Shown here piece after piece: positions 28,024-36,413 of a stretch of 49,444 nucleotides of DNA. Source of the stretch: Massilia sp. ST3 (lineage in GTDB: Bacteria; Pseudomonadota; Gammaproteobacteria; Burkholderiales; Burkholderiaceae_D); assembly GCF_018119405.1 (NCBI RefSeq), contig NZ_JAGPWC010000034.1, forward strand, positions 1 through 49,444. Reading direction: 5' to 3'. The notes under the pieces are model-generated. The model was not told the origin of the DNA and ran no database searches. It saw nothing but the letters and a program-made list of their open reading frames with translations. Each line of letters starts with the position of its first letter. Positions within the stretch are counted from its first letter, which is position 1. The translations under genes were made by a program, and so were the position numbers.

Positions 28024-28260
28024 GCGAGCAACTGACGATCATGCCCAGCCCGGCTTGTTTCAGGGGCGATACGATCTGTTCTGCCGGAATGCTTGCGATG
28101 CGTGGTCTAGCCCCGAAAGGAATGATCCGCCAAAGAACTCGCGCGGCGAAGCGTCCAATTTCGCCAACGCATTCACGCGATGATTAGGGAGTCGCCGATG
28201 TTCAACTCCGACACTCGCCCGATCGTCGCGGCGCACGCTCGACACGGTGCCTGCATCGCC

Positions 28261-29055
28261 TCATCGTCCGGCGTAGTACCGCGCCAGTTCCGCGATTTCA
28301 ACTTCCGTCAGGTTACGGACGGCATTGCGCATTTGGCCATTGATGTCGTTCGTCCGGCGGCCGTCGCGGAAGGCCAGCATCTGGTCGCGCAGATAGGTCT
28401 CGGAAAGCCCTTCGAGCACCGGCGTCGCCGGCCGCACTGCGTGCGGGCTATGGCAGGACGAGCAGGCGCCCACGCTGCGCATCGGATCGCCGTTGCGCAC
28501 CAGCCGCGGCGTTCCGCTGGCCGAGGGCGCGATGTCGGCGATGCGTTCGCGCTCGAGCGAGGCGTAATAGGCGGACAGGTCGCGCATGTCCTGGTCGCTA
28601 AGGTCGGCCACCAGCGGCTGCATGATGGCGCTCGGCCGGTGGCCGGAGGCGAAGTCGCGCAGCTGTTTGTAGGTGGCCGATGCAGGCTGTCCGGCCAGGT
28701 GAGGTGTGCCGGCCGGGCTGGTGCCACGCGCGCCGTGGCACATGGTGCAGGCCATGGCCAGGGTTGCGCCCTTCCCGACCGATGCCTCGCCGCCCACGCT
28801 CATCATGTGGGCGTTGACGATGACGTTGCTAGGGTACTTCTGCTGTTCCGCCGGCAGTCCCGCCGGTTGGAAAGGGGCCGGCGCGCCGACGGCGCTGCAG
28901 ATCGCCTCCCACATGCTCTGCATGACATTGCGCTCGTGGGCCTTCGGCAGCCAGACGAGTCCGATGAAGGCGGCCACCAGGGCGATCACCAGGATCGCCC
29001 CCACGCTCCCGGCAAACCAGCGGTTGCGCAGAGAAAAGATTCTTTCGTCGCTCAT
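28261..29055 (-). CDS. membrane-anchored diheme cytochrome c
   Basis: 264 aa. One N-terminal transmembrane anchor (about 14-36) is followed by two class I cytochrome c domains with heme sites CTMCH and CSSCH on the periplasmic side. Likely an electron donor to, or extra subunit of, the oxidase encoded just upstream, since its ATG overlaps the stop of subunit I (ATGA). It is the last gene of a six-gene respiratory operon. Confidence 0.9.
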   Translation of the reverse strand: MSDERIFSLRNRWFAGSVGAILVIALVAAFIGLVWLPKAHERNVMQSMWEAICSAVGAPAPFQPAGLPAEQQKYPSNVIVNAHMMSVGGEASVGKGATLAMACTMCHGARGTSPAGTPHLAGQPASATYKQLRDFASGHRPSAIMQPLVADLSDQDMRDLSAYYASLERERIADIAPSASGTPRLVRNGDPMRSVGACSSCHSPHAVRPATPVLEGLSETYLRDQMLAFRDGRRTNDINGQMRNAVRNLTEVEIAELARYYAGR

Positions 29056-30683
29056 GGCTGGCTCCCTACCGGCACGGCCGGCACCGATGTCTGCTTGAGC
29101 GCCATCAGCTGGCTGATCGGGTAGCCGTAGTTCACGATCGACAGGCCGATCATCAGCGCCAGCCACAGCGCGTAGCCGTTCAGCGCGGCCGGCAGCCGCC
29201 CTTCGTTGTGCGCCACCTGGCTGAAGCGGAATTCCGGCAGCTCGATGCGCACGCTGCGGTGGCCGCCCAGCAGCACCAGCAGGAACAGCAGGCCGGACAC
29301 GACGAGGATCAGGCCGCCGAAGAACGTAATGATCACCGTAACGGCCTGGGGCGCGATCTCGGGATTGCTGTAGTCGAAGTAAGCCATGCGGCGCGGCATG
29401 CCGAGCACGCCGACCACGTGCCAGGGGAAGGTCAACACGATCATGCCGATGAACCATAGCCAAAGCTGGGTGCGCATCAGGCGGCCGCTGGCGAGCTGCT
29501 TGCCGGTCAGGTGGGGCCACAGGTCGTAGGCCAGCGCGAAGTACATGATGACGATGGCGCCGCCGAAGATCAGGTGGAAGTGCCCGGTGATCCACTGCGT
29601 GTTGTGCACGGCGAAGTCGAGCTGGTAGCTCATGTTGATCAGGCCGCCCGCCCCGCCGAAGCCCAGCAGGATGAAGGAGAAGGCCACCGCCAGCATCATC
29701 GGGTTCTTCCAGGGCAGCGCCTTCACCCAGCCGAAGGCGCCGCGCCCGCCGCGCAGGCGTCCCGCGATCTCCACCGAGGCGGTGATGGTAAAGATGGTCA
29801 GGAAGGTCGGGATCGAGACCATGCCGGTGAAGACCGCATGCAGGAACTTCATGCCCGAGCCCACCTGCGGGTCCTGGAACAGGTGGTGTATGCCGATCGG
29901 CATCGAAAACACCAGGAACAGCACGAAGGAGATGCGCGCCATCTTGTCGCTGTACAGGCGCCCGCCGATGGCGCGCGGCACCAGGGTATAGAAGGCGATG
30001 TAGGCCGGCATCAGCCAGAAATACACGATCGCATGCAGGGTCCAGGAAAAGAAGACACGGGCGAGGCCGGCGTCGATGGTGTTCTTGAAGCCCAGCGCCA
30101 CCGGCAGGATCATGAACAGGATCTCGATCGCCGCCCCCAGCGAAGTCCAGGCCCAGAGGTAGGCGCCGGCCAGGTTGGCGAACATCGGCAGCGGCACGGC
30201 GGCCCCGGGATTCGCCTTTTTCCACACATACAGGTTGAGCGACATCAGCGCCACCCAGATCCACGAGCCGACCACGACCAGCACAACGCCGATGTAGTAG
30301 AAGGCATTGCCGATCAGGGGCGGGTAGAAAGTGTACAGCACCGTGGCCAGGCCCATCGAGACCGGTACCATGGCGGTCACCGTGCCCAGCACGACCAGGG
30401 AGAATCCGATCCAGGCCCAGCGCTTGCCGACCAGGGTCTGCTTCAGCGCCAGTTCGACGATGGCGTAGCCGAAACCCATCGCCACCAGGGTCGGGAACAC
30501 GTAGCCCATCGCCGACCCATGGGCCGTGACGGCGCGGTAGTAGAGTTCGGGATTGCCGATCCAGTCGCGCAGCGGGCTGCGGATGTACATCTGCCATTCG
30601 CCCAGCAGCAAGGCGACGAAGAAGGCGATGAAGGCGATCCAGAAGTGCGCCAGCACGAGGCGCCTGGTGTCATTGTCCAACAC
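29052..30683 (-). CDS. b(o/a)3-type cytochrome c oxidase subunit I
   Basis: A 543-aa polytopic heme-copper oxidase catalytic subunit of the B (ba3) family. Heme/copper ligands are visible: TAHGSAMGY (low-spin heme His), WTLHAIVYFW (CuB His and the His-x3-Tyr pair that marks O2 reductases rather than NO reductases), IGIHHLF (two CuB His), and ITGHFHLIFGG (high-spin and low-spin heme His). It reduces O2 to water with proton pumping at the inner membrane. The start is a GTG at 30683 with AAGGAGG seven bases upstream, overlapping the end of subunit II by 14 bases. High-affinity oxidases of this family usually serve low oxygen, in keeping with the denitrification genes nearby. Confidence 0.9.
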   Translation of the reverse strand: MLDNDTRRLVLAHFWIAFIAFFVALLLGEWQMYIRSPLRDWIGNPELYYRAVTAHGSAMGYVFPTLVAMGFGYAIVELALKQTLVGKRWAWIGFSLVVLGTVTAMVPVSMGLATVLYTFYPPLIGNAFYYIGVVLVVVGSWIWVALMSLNLYVWKKANPGAAVPLPMFANLAGAYLWAWTSLGAAIEILFMILPVALGFKNTIDAGLARVFFSWTLHAIVYFWLMPAYIAFYTLVPRAIGGRLYSDKMARISFVLFLVFSMPIGIHHLFQDPQVGSGMKFLHAVFTGMVSIPTFLTIFTITASVEIAGRLRGGRGAFGWVKALPWKNPMMLAVAFSFILLGFGGAGGLINMSYQLDFAVHNTQWITGHFHLIFGGAIVIMYFALAYDLWPHLTGKQLASGRLMRTQLWLWFIGMIVLTFPWHVVGVLGMPRRMAYFDYSNPEIAPQAVTVIITFFGGLILVVSGLLFLLVLLGGHRSVRIELPEFRFSQVAHNEGRLPAALNGYALWLALMIGLSIVNYGYPISQLMALKQTSVPAVPVGSQP

Positions 30684-31230
30684 AGCTCAGCCTCCTTCCG
30701 TTCGCGGCCTGGCGCATGAATTCGGCCTTCTCGACGATCTTCACCCTCGCCCACATGGCGGCGTGGCCCACCCCGCAGTATTCGTGGCAGGGCATGACGT
30801 GCTCGCCGGTCTGTTCGAACTTCGTGCGGAAATTGGAAATATAGCCGGGCAGGAGCATCACGTTGACGTTGCTCTTGCCGATCGAGAAGCCGTGCACCAC
30901 GTCGGCCGCCGTGCCGCGGATGTGGATCGGCGTGTCCTTCGGCACCAGCAGGCAGGAGGGCGTGAAGGAATACTGGTTGGCCAGCACGCGCACCATGACC
31001 GTGCCGTCGGGCTCGACGCTGGAGCCCAGGTTGCTCTCGATGAATTCGCCCGAGATGTGCAGGGTGCCTGGATCGATGGTCTCGGTGCGCACCGGCGGCA
31101 TGGCGGCCCAGTGCAGGCTCATGTAGGCCATCATTCCGACCAGGAACAGGACAATGGCGCCGACCAGGATGGCCCAGCGCGACTCGGCGCCATGGGCGAC
31201 CGCCGCTCCGCGCGAGGCGTCGTGGGCCAT
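30670..31230 (-). CDS. cytochrome c oxidase subunit II (CuA)
   Basis: 186 aa. One N-terminal membrane helix (about 18-40) precedes a periplasmic cupredoxin domain. CuA ligands are present: VVHGFSIG (His) and CHEYCGVGHAAM (two Cys, Glu, His, Met). It accepts electrons from cytochrome c and passes them to subunit I. The ATG at 31230 is preceded by GGGGAGGGG; the gene start abuts the small subunit's stop. Confidence 0.92.
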   Translation of the reverse strand: MAHDASRGAAVAHGAESRWAILVGAIVLFLVGMMAYMSLHWAAMPPVRTETIDPGTLHISGEFIESNLGSSVEPDGTVMVRVLANQYSFTPSCLLVPKDTPIHIRGTAADVVHGFSIGKSNVNVMLLPGYISNFRTKFEQTGEHVMPCHEYCGVGHAAMWARVKIVEKAEFMRQAANGRRLSCVGQ

Positions 31231-31231
31231 C

Positions 31232-31405
31232 TCAGTCCCCTCCCCGCGCCAGGTAAACCAGGACATAGAAGGCCACCCACATCGCCATCACGATGGCGAC
31301 CGCCAGGCCGGCCACGGCAAAAGCGCCGCGCGGCCCCTGTGCAACCACGGCGTCGACGCGCTGCTGGTCGAAGCTGGCGTCGTTTTCCCTCGGTTCCAGG
31401 ATCAT
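31232..31405 (-). CDS. 57-aa single-helix oxidase subunit
   Basis: A small ORF with a strong GAGGAG six bases before its ATG. The product MILEPRENDASFDQQRVD... has one transmembrane helix (about 28-52: GAFAVAGLAVAIVMAMWVAFYVLVYLA). It sits exactly between the cytochrome and subunit II genes, with a one-base gap to subunit II. Position and topology resemble the small subunit IIa of ba3 oxidases, though sequence identity to that family is not claimed. Confidence 0.75.
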   Translation of the reverse strand: MILEPRENDASFDQQRVDAVVAQGPRGAFAVAGLAVAIVMAMWVAFYVLVYLARGGD

Positions 31406-31423
31406 GGACTCTCCTCGATGGAC

Positions 31424-32722
31424 TCATTCAACCGTTGCGGAGCGCAGCTCGTTGACCTCGCGCTCGTTCACCGGCGCCCCGCGGTTGCCCCAGGCGGTGC
31501 GGATATAAGTAACGACGGCAGCGATCTCCCCATCCGATAGCGAATGGAAGAATGGCGGCATCCCGTAGGGCATGGGGTTGCGCCGGGTGCCCGGCGGGTA
31601 GCCTCCGTTGAGCACCATCCGGATCGGATTGACGGCCGAGGTCATCGTAATCGACTGGTTGGCCGCCAGCGGCGGATAGTGGGGCAGCTTGCCGCGGCCC
31701 TGGGCACCGTGGCAGCTGGCGCACTGGGCGTCGTAGACGCGCTTGCCCTGCGTGAACTGCTGGGTGACATTGGCGCGCGCCGGGGCGTTCGCCGGGTCGC
31801 TCTGCATCGGCTGGTCGGCCGGCAGGCTCTTGAGGTAGACCGCCATCGCGCGCACGTCTTCCGTCGTCATGAACTGCAGGCTGTTGAAGGTCACCTCGGC
31901 CATCGGGCCGTAGACGGTGCCGCGGTTCGACACGCCTTTCTGCAGCAGGTCGATGATGTCCTGGATCTCCCAGGTGCCCAAGCCTGCCTCCTTGTTCGAG
32001 GTGAGCGAGGGCGCATACCAGTTCTGCATCGGGATCAGGCCGCCCTGGAAGGCGCGTTCCTGCGAGGAGCCGCCCAGCGCATTGATCGGGGTATGGCACA
32101 TCGAGCAGTGGCCCAGCCCCTGCACCAGGTAGGCGCCGCGGTTCCACTCGGCCGACTTGGTCTTGTCGGGCACGTATTCGCCTTCCTGGAAGTACAGCGT
32201 GCGCCAGCCGATCAGCAGCGCCCGGTTGTTGTAGGGAAAGCGCAGGTCGTGCTGGCGCGAGGCCTGGCGCACCGGCGGCACCGAGCGCAAGTAGGCAAAG
32301 ATGGCGTCGCTGTCGGCGCGCGTGACCTTGGTATAGCTGGCGAAGGGCATGGCCGGATACAGCAGGTCGCCGTTGCGCGAGCGGCCGGTGCGCATCATCT
32401 TGAAGAAATCGTCGGCGCTCCACTTGCCGATCCCGGTCTGCGGATCGGGTGTGATGTTGGGGGCGTAGAGCGTGCCGAAAGGCGTTGGCATCGGCCGGTT
32501 GCCCGCGAAGATCTTGCCGCCGGGGACAGTGTGGCAGGCGATGCAGTCCCCCGCTTGGGCTAGGTACTTGCCGCGTTCGACCAGCGCCTGCTGTGCGCTG
32601 CTTGCCGGCCGGGCGGCCGGCCGCGCCGTTTGCTGCGCGGGCGCAGGCGCTTGCATGACCATCAGCAGGAGCGCGGGCGCCAGCCACCGGGCCATCCTTG
32701 CAGAGAATCGGATCGGATTCAT
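31424..32722 (-). CDS. exported triheme cytochrome c (alcohol dehydrogenase cytochrome subunit-like)
   Basis: 432 aa. Signal peptide (about 1-30) followed by three cytochrome c domains with heme motifs CIACH, CSMCH and CASCH. The order and the segments RPMPTPFGTLYAPNITPD and YPAMPFASYTKV match membrane-associated triheme subunits of sugar/alcohol/aldehyde dehydrogenases. Here no dehydrogenase is adjacent; its place in an oxidase operon suggests it feeds electrons to the b(o/a)3 oxidase. The ATG has GGAGGAG eight bases upstream, and the ATGA overlaps the preceding gene's stop. Confidence 0.9.
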   Translation of the reverse strand: MNPIRFSARMARWLAPALLLMVMQAPAPAQQTARPAARPASSAQQALVERGKYLAQAGDCIACHTVPGGKIFAGNRPMPTPFGTLYAPNITPDPQTGIGKWSADDFFKMMRTGRSRNGDLLYPAMPFASYTKVTRADSDAIFAYLRSVPPVRQASRQHDLRFPYNNRALLIGWRTLYFQEGEYVPDKTKSAEWNRGAYLVQGLGHCSMCHTPINALGGSSQERAFQGGLIPMQNWYAPSLTSNKEAGLGTWEIQDIIDLLQKGVSNRGTVYGPMAEVTFNSLQFMTTEDVRAMAVYLKSLPADQPMQSDPANAPARANVTQQFTQGKRVYDAQCASCHGAQGRGKLPHYPPLAANQSITMTSAVNPIRMVLNGGYPPGTRRNPMPYGMPPFFHSLSDGEIAAVVTYIRTAWGNRGAPVNEREVNELRSATVE

Positions 32723-33447
32723 TTTGGCGCTCCTCCCTGGCTCGCGTGCTGGCTCCCACAGCGCAGCGGCAGCGCGGCGGGAGCCGTTTTCGCCGGACGG
32801 GCATTGGTGACCGGCCGCGAGGCAAGGTAGGCCGCCACGGCAGCCACTTCCGGTTCGCTGAGCGTGGACGAGATCACCTGCATGCAATCGGGGGCGAGCG
32901 CCGTGCGCACCCCGTAGCGCCAGGCGCCGAGCTGGGCGCTGACATAGTCGGCGCGCAGTCCGAGCAGACCGGGAATGCCCGGTTCGCGGCCGGCCAGGTC
33001 GGCGCCGTGGCAGGCGACGCAGGCCGGCAGGCGCTTGCCCGGCACGCCCTGGGTCACGATGCGCTCGCCGTCGCGCAGCAGTTGCGGCGAGGCGTTGACG
33101 GGAGGCTGGGCCAGCGGCGGCGGATTCTGCGCGGCGAAGTGTTCCGCCATCTTGTACAGGTAGCTGTCGGGCAAGTAGGCCAGCAGGTAGTTCATGGGCA
33201 CGTACTTGCGGCGGCCGTCGCGGAAGGCGACGAGCTGGTTGTACAGGTAGCCCGTGGGCTTGCCGGCGAGGCGGGGAAAATAGACGTTGTCGACGCCCCG
33301 CCCGGCCGCGCCATGGCAGCCGATGCAGGCCGCCACCCGCGCCTCCATGGTGTCGGGGATACGTTCGCCGGCCGGGCCACCCTGGGTCTGCGCCATGGCG
33401 GGCACGGCCATTGCCAAACCTACAGCTAGCATCAAACGCCAATTCAT
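32719..33447 (-). CDS. exported diheme cytochrome c
   Basis: 242 aa. Signal peptide (about 1-19, MNWRLMLAVGLAMAVPAMAQ) and two cytochrome c domains with heme sites CIGCH and CVACH, of the cytochrome c553/c4-like kind. It is the first gene of the oxidase operon. The start at 33447 is chosen because GGAG lies seven bases upstream and the signal peptide begins there. Soluble periplasmic electron carrier by inference. Confidence 0.88.
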   Translation of the reverse strand: MNWRLMLAVGLAMAVPAMAQTQGGPAGERIPDTMEARVAACIGCHGAAGRGVDNVYFPRLAGKPTGYLYNQLVAFRDGRRKYVPMNYLLAYLPDSYLYKMAEHFAAQNPPPLAQPPVNASPQLLRDGERIVTQGVPGKRLPACVACHGADLAGREPGIPGLLGLRADYVSAQLGAWRYGVRTALAPDCMQVISSTLSEPEVAAVAAYLASRPVTNARPAKTAPAALPLRCGSQHASQGGAPK

Positions 33448-33652
33448 GCGAAGACTCCAAACAGTTTCTACATGTGGGCAATGTTGTTTTAAGGGTAGCA
33501 TTGGCACGGCAGGCCTGACGCACGGTTCGTTTATGCGAGACCCGCATGGGATTTCCTGGTCCGTAGTCGACACGACTGACCCGTTCAAGTCGCGGCGGCC
33601 CTATCCGCGTCTGTGCAGCTTAGCCGGGCCGGCATCGGTCCACCATGCTGCT

Positions 33653-34117
33653 TCACCGCCGTTTCAGAAGATGCTTCTCGATCGTCGGCCCGAGCAGACG
33701 CTCCACGTCGATCAGGTAAATGTCTGCCTGGCCTCGGGAGATGCGGCCGGTCAGATAGGGAAACCGGCACGCCAGCGCATCGGCAGGGGGTGCGATTTCC
33801 GCGCATTCGACGTCGAGCCTGCCCTCGATCCGGTCCACGACGAGGGCAAACTTCCTGCGATAGACCGTGGCGATCAGGGCAGGCGCCCCCGCCATGGGGC
33901 ATTGCCGAGACTCGGGCCCGCGGTAGTCGGCCAGCGGAATCAGGTTTCCTTCATGCAACATGACGTGACCGGGTTCGTGGCGAGTGACGGCGTGCATGGC
34001 TGAAATCCGGATCACGCCGCCGATATGGACGGATTCTGCCGCCAGGTCGGCGCCCAGGGCCGCAAACCTGAGGCAGCGGACCGGCGCATACACGCGCGAG
34101 GCTCGCGGATCGGTCAC
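33653..34117 (-). CDS. stand-alone CheW-like domain protein
   Basis: 154 aa, cytoplasmic. A CheW-like fold is visible: VIRISAMHAVTRHEP, GNLIPLADYRG (the conserved beta-strand LIPLxDxR), VVDRIEGRLDVE and YLIDVERLL. CheW proteins normally link receptors to CheA; no che gene is nearby. The start is a GTG that overlaps the upstream gene's stop (GTGA), so it is the last gene of the norB-nsrR operon. Why an NO-detoxification operon ends in a CheW-like protein is unclear; coupling of NO or energy state to taxis is one possibility. Confidence 0.75.
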   Translation of the reverse strand: MTDPRASRVYAPVRCLRFAALGADLAAESVHIGGVIRISAMHAVTRHEPGHVMLHEGNLIPLADYRGPESRQCPMAGAPALIATVYRRKFALVVDRIEGRLDVECAEIAPPADALACRFPYLTGRISRGQADIYLIDVERLLGPTIEKHLLKRR

Positions 34118-35412
34118 AGCGCGTGCCCCTGCACCACGGTCCCGGACGGCGGCCTGCGCAGCGACAGATACAGTCCGGCCGCGCCGCCGAGGTCCCGGAT
34201 CAGCAACAGCAGTGCCAGGGCCTGGAACAATCCGGCCGGCCGCGCCAGCACCGCGGGCGCAAACGGCGCCGCGGCCAGCAGTCCAAGCGCCACCACGTGC
34301 CAGCGCCACTGCCTCAGCGCGCGTCCTCCATCGAGGATGTTTTTCAGCGCCGGCACCCGTTCGCGCGGCAGCGACGGGTCGGATTGCAGGTGATACCAGA
34401 CCAGGAAAGGCACGATCTTGTACAGCATGCCGTTCACGGCCGACATCCCGAAGCCGGCGATCACGAGGATGCCGCTCAGGAGAGGACGCTGGTCGGCGCC
34501 CAGAGGCAGGAAATGGACCAACGCCGCCAGCGCCAGGCTGCCCATCGCCAGGACCCAGTAATACGTGCCCACGTCCGCCGCCCGCTTGCGCTTGCGGAAG
34601 AACAGGAGCGTGGCGCCGGCATAGCGCAGCAGCAGCAAGGCCACGCCGGCCTCCGCCGCCAGGCGCAGCGGCCCCACGCCCGCCAGCGCGGCGGCGCTCC
34701 ACCCTGCCACCAGCGCCACCAGCGCGGCGGGCAGCCAGGATTCGAGCGAACGCGGATAGGCCGGGGTGCCCTGGAACATCGGAATGACCTGGAAGGACAC
34801 CGTTGCCGTCAGCGCGACCACCCATCCGACCAGGCCCCAGGAGGCATGAATGTCGGTCAGCAGCGGGGCGTCGAGCGGCCCCATGCCGCTCAGGTACAGG
34901 GCCAGGGAAGCGCCCAGGCCGATGGTGACGGCCAGCCCCGCCGAGGCCAGGCGGACGCCACGCACCAGCGGCCTGGCGGCCGGGACGATCTTGTGCGAGA
35001 TCGCCGTGCCGACGGCGGCCAGGATCACGAAGCCGGCCAGGCCGAGTACCCCGGCTGCCGCCTGGTAGGCCGCGGGCCCCAGGCCGAGGCCCAGCGCGCC
35101 GGCCAGCAGCACCGTGCCCAGCGCCAGCGCGCTCCAGGACAAGGCGGCCACCGGGCGCGCCAGCGGGATGCCGACGCCGGCGACCACCGGCAGCAGCTGG
35201 AACAGCGCGCCGACGATGGTCATGGTCAGGAAGCCCAGGGTCAGCAGATGCGTCATCGCCAGGGTAACGGGGCTCCAGCGCGAAGCGAGCGCGGTTTCGC
35301 CCTGCCAGGCCAGCAGCAGGGCCGCGGCCAGGGCGAAGCACGGCGCCGCCAGCAGGAAGGGAAGCGGCACCTGGATCGGCGGCATCGCCGTATAGGTCAG
35401 GGATCGTTGCAT
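34114..35412 (-). CDS. 12-helix membrane protein of denitrification clusters (NnrS/NnrT-like)
   Basis: 432 aa, about twelve transmembrane helices, inner membrane. Conserved-looking His and other residues sit in helices: MTHLLTLGFLTMTIVGALFQ, HKIVPAA, DIHASWGLVGW, SFQVIPMFQGTP, YKIVPFLVWYHL. These resemble heme-copper-like proteins that accompany nor genes, but the family name is uncertain. It overlaps the DUF2249 gene by 16 bases and the CheW-like gene by four bases, so it belongs to the norB operon. A role in NO handling or maturation is inferred from context only. Confidence 0.7.
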   Translation of the reverse strand: MQRSLTYTAMPPIQVPLPFLLAAPCFALAAALLLAWQGETALASRWSPVTLAMTHLLTLGFLTMTIVGALFQLLPVVAGVGIPLARPVAALSWSALALGTVLLAGALGLGLGPAAYQAAAGVLGLAGFVILAAVGTAISHKIVPAARPLVRGVRLASAGLAVTIGLGASLALYLSGMGPLDAPLLTDIHASWGLVGWVVALTATVSFQVIPMFQGTPAYPRSLESWLPAALVALVAGWSAAALAGVGPLRLAAEAGVALLLLRYAGATLLFFRKRKRAADVGTYYWVLAMGSLALAALVHFLPLGADQRPLLSGILVIAGFGMSAVNGMLYKIVPFLVWYHLQSDPSLPRERVPALKNILDGGRALRQWRWHVVALGLLAAAPFAPAVLARPAGLFQALALLLLIRDLGGAAGLYLSLRRPPSGTVVQGHAL

Positions 35413-35645
35413 GGGATTTTCTGGATCAGGAGGTCGAACCGGTGGTCGGCCCGGATGCTCGTCCGGTAGCCGTAGCCATGGCGGTCGAGGATCTTGTACA
35501 GCGGGTGCGGCTCGCGGTCGATCAGCACCAGGAGGCGCTGCTGCGGCGCCATGGCCGCCAGCGCTTCCAGGATCTGCTCCATCGGCTCGGGCGGCAGCAG
35601 GCCGGAGACGTCGAGCGGGATCGTAGCGGTCGGATGGGTGTTCAT
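35397..35645 (-). CDS. DUF2249-domain protein
   Basis: An 82-aa single-domain protein: LDVSGLLPPEPMEQILEAL, a middle segment LLVLIDREPHPLYKIL, and a basic C-terminus (LLIQKIP). This is the short TusA-like fold of DUF2249 proteins, small cytoplasmic proteins frequent beside NO-reductase and nitrite-reductase genes. Function unknown. It overlaps the nsrR stop by four bases. Confidence 0.8.
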   Translation of the reverse strand: MNTHPTATIPLDVSGLLPPEPMEQILEALAAMAPQQRLLVLIDREPHPLYKILDRHGYGYRTSIRADHRFDLLIQKIPCNDP

Positions 35646-36082
35646 GATGATTCCTCAGATCGGGGCCTGGCGGCGTCCTGGCAGGGAGACAGCAGGTCGG
35701 CCAGGGTCACGCGGTCGAGTTCGTGCAGGTAGGCGGCGGTGGCGCGCGCCAGCGAAGCGCGCAGGCGGCAGTCGGCGTCGAAAGGACATTCCCTCGCCTC
35801 GCCGGCGAAGCATTTGACCATATGAAAATTCGGCTCCGTGCGCCGGACCACCTCCCCCATACGCAATAGCCGCGGGTCCCTCGCCAGCCGCATGCCGCCG
35901 CTGCGGCCGCGCAGCGTGTCGATCAGGCCGCAGGCGCCGAGCTCGTTGACTACCTTGGCCAGGTGGTTGCGCGAGATGCCGTAGCGGCGCGCGATCTCGT
36001 CGACCGTCACGATGCGGTCGCGGTGCTGGCCCAGATACAGCAGCAGGCGCAAGGCATGGTCGGTGAATTCCGTCAGGCGCAC
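35642..36082 (-). CDS. nsrR: NO-sensing Rrf2-family repressor NsrR
   Basis: 146 aa. The N-terminal winged helix (MRLTEFTDHALRLLLYLG ... GISRNHLAKVVNEL) is followed by the cluster-binding region with Cys91, Cys99 and Cys105 (C-x7-C-x5-C). Asp8, reported as the fourth ligand in NsrR of Streptomyces, is also conserved. NsrR binds a [4Fe-4S] cluster and loses DNA binding on reaction with NO. It lies within the norB operon it probably represses; a matching operator lies upstream of norB. Confidence 0.92.
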   Translation of the reverse strand: MRLTEFTDHALRLLLYLGQHRDRIVTVDEIARRYGISRNHLAKVVNELGACGLIDTLRGRSGGMRLARDPRLLRMGEVVRRTEPNFHMVKCFAGEARECPFDADCRLRASLARATAAYLHELDRVTLADLLSPCQDAARPRSEESS

Positions 36083-36092
36083 GGCCGGCTCC

Positions 36093-36356
36093 TCAGGCGC
36101 GCACCACGAAGTCGATCACCACGTCGCCCGGCGAGCGGCGGTGGTAGACGACGTTCAGGCGTTCGCCGAAGTGTTCGCCCAGCTCCGCCAGCAACGGCAG
36201 CGGATCGTGGTCGTTACAGAAGCGCATGGTTTCGCCCGGGAGCAGCGCGCGCAGGGCGCCGAAGATCGCGGCGTGGCGGAAGCGGCGTGCGACACCGCGC
36301 GCGTCGAACACCCAGGTACGGTTGGAAACGTTCGGTTCAGAGCAATTGTGCGACAT
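36093..36356 (-). CDS. DUF2249-domain protein (second copy)
   Basis: 87 aa. Segments TWVFDARGVARRFRHAAIFGAL, MRFCNDHDPLPLLAEL and PGDVVIDFVV fit the DUF2249 pattern, and the NDHDPLPL motif is typical. AAGGAG is six bases before the ATG. It is second gene of the norB operon, 57 bases after norB and 10 bases before nsrR. Confidence 0.82.
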   Translation of the reverse strand: MSHNCSEPNVSNRTWVFDARGVARRFRHAAIFGALRALLPGETMRFCNDHDPLPLLAELGEHFGERLNVVYHRRSPGDVVIDFVVRA

Positions 36357-36413
36357 GGGAACTCCTTTGGTTGGACAGGAAACCGGCCGCGCCGCGGCCG
36401 GGGAATACAACAC

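Larger units (their letters stand above)
27678..28260. other. intergenic region with tRNA fragment and A+T-rich spacer
   Basis: 583 bases. From the left: the promoter region of the EEP-family gene; a 10-bp stem-loop; a tRNA-Cys 3' fragment; about 100 bases (27941-28040) of far lower GC than anywhere nearby, with a TTGGT-CTAA-ATCAA site; then a GC-normal stretch up to the cytochrome gene. Short ORFs are present (for example minus 28060-28245, 61 codons) but none is recognisable. Confidence 0.6.

Noticed and set aside
28060..28245. 61-codon minus-strand ORF near the tRNA fragment as a transposase remnant
   Set aside because: No recognisable domain, no RBS and no terminal repeats; it cannot be supported as a mobile element.
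29052..30683. Nitric oxide reductase identity for the heme-copper subunit
   Set aside because: The His-x3-Tyr pair in WTLHAIVYFW and an adjacent CuA subunit mark an O2 reductase; the true NO reductase is at 36414-38681.
33570..33600. FNR-like box upstream of the oxidase operon (TTGAACGGGTCAG on the minus strand)
   Set aside because: The half-sites are three rather than four bases apart and the second half is incomplete.
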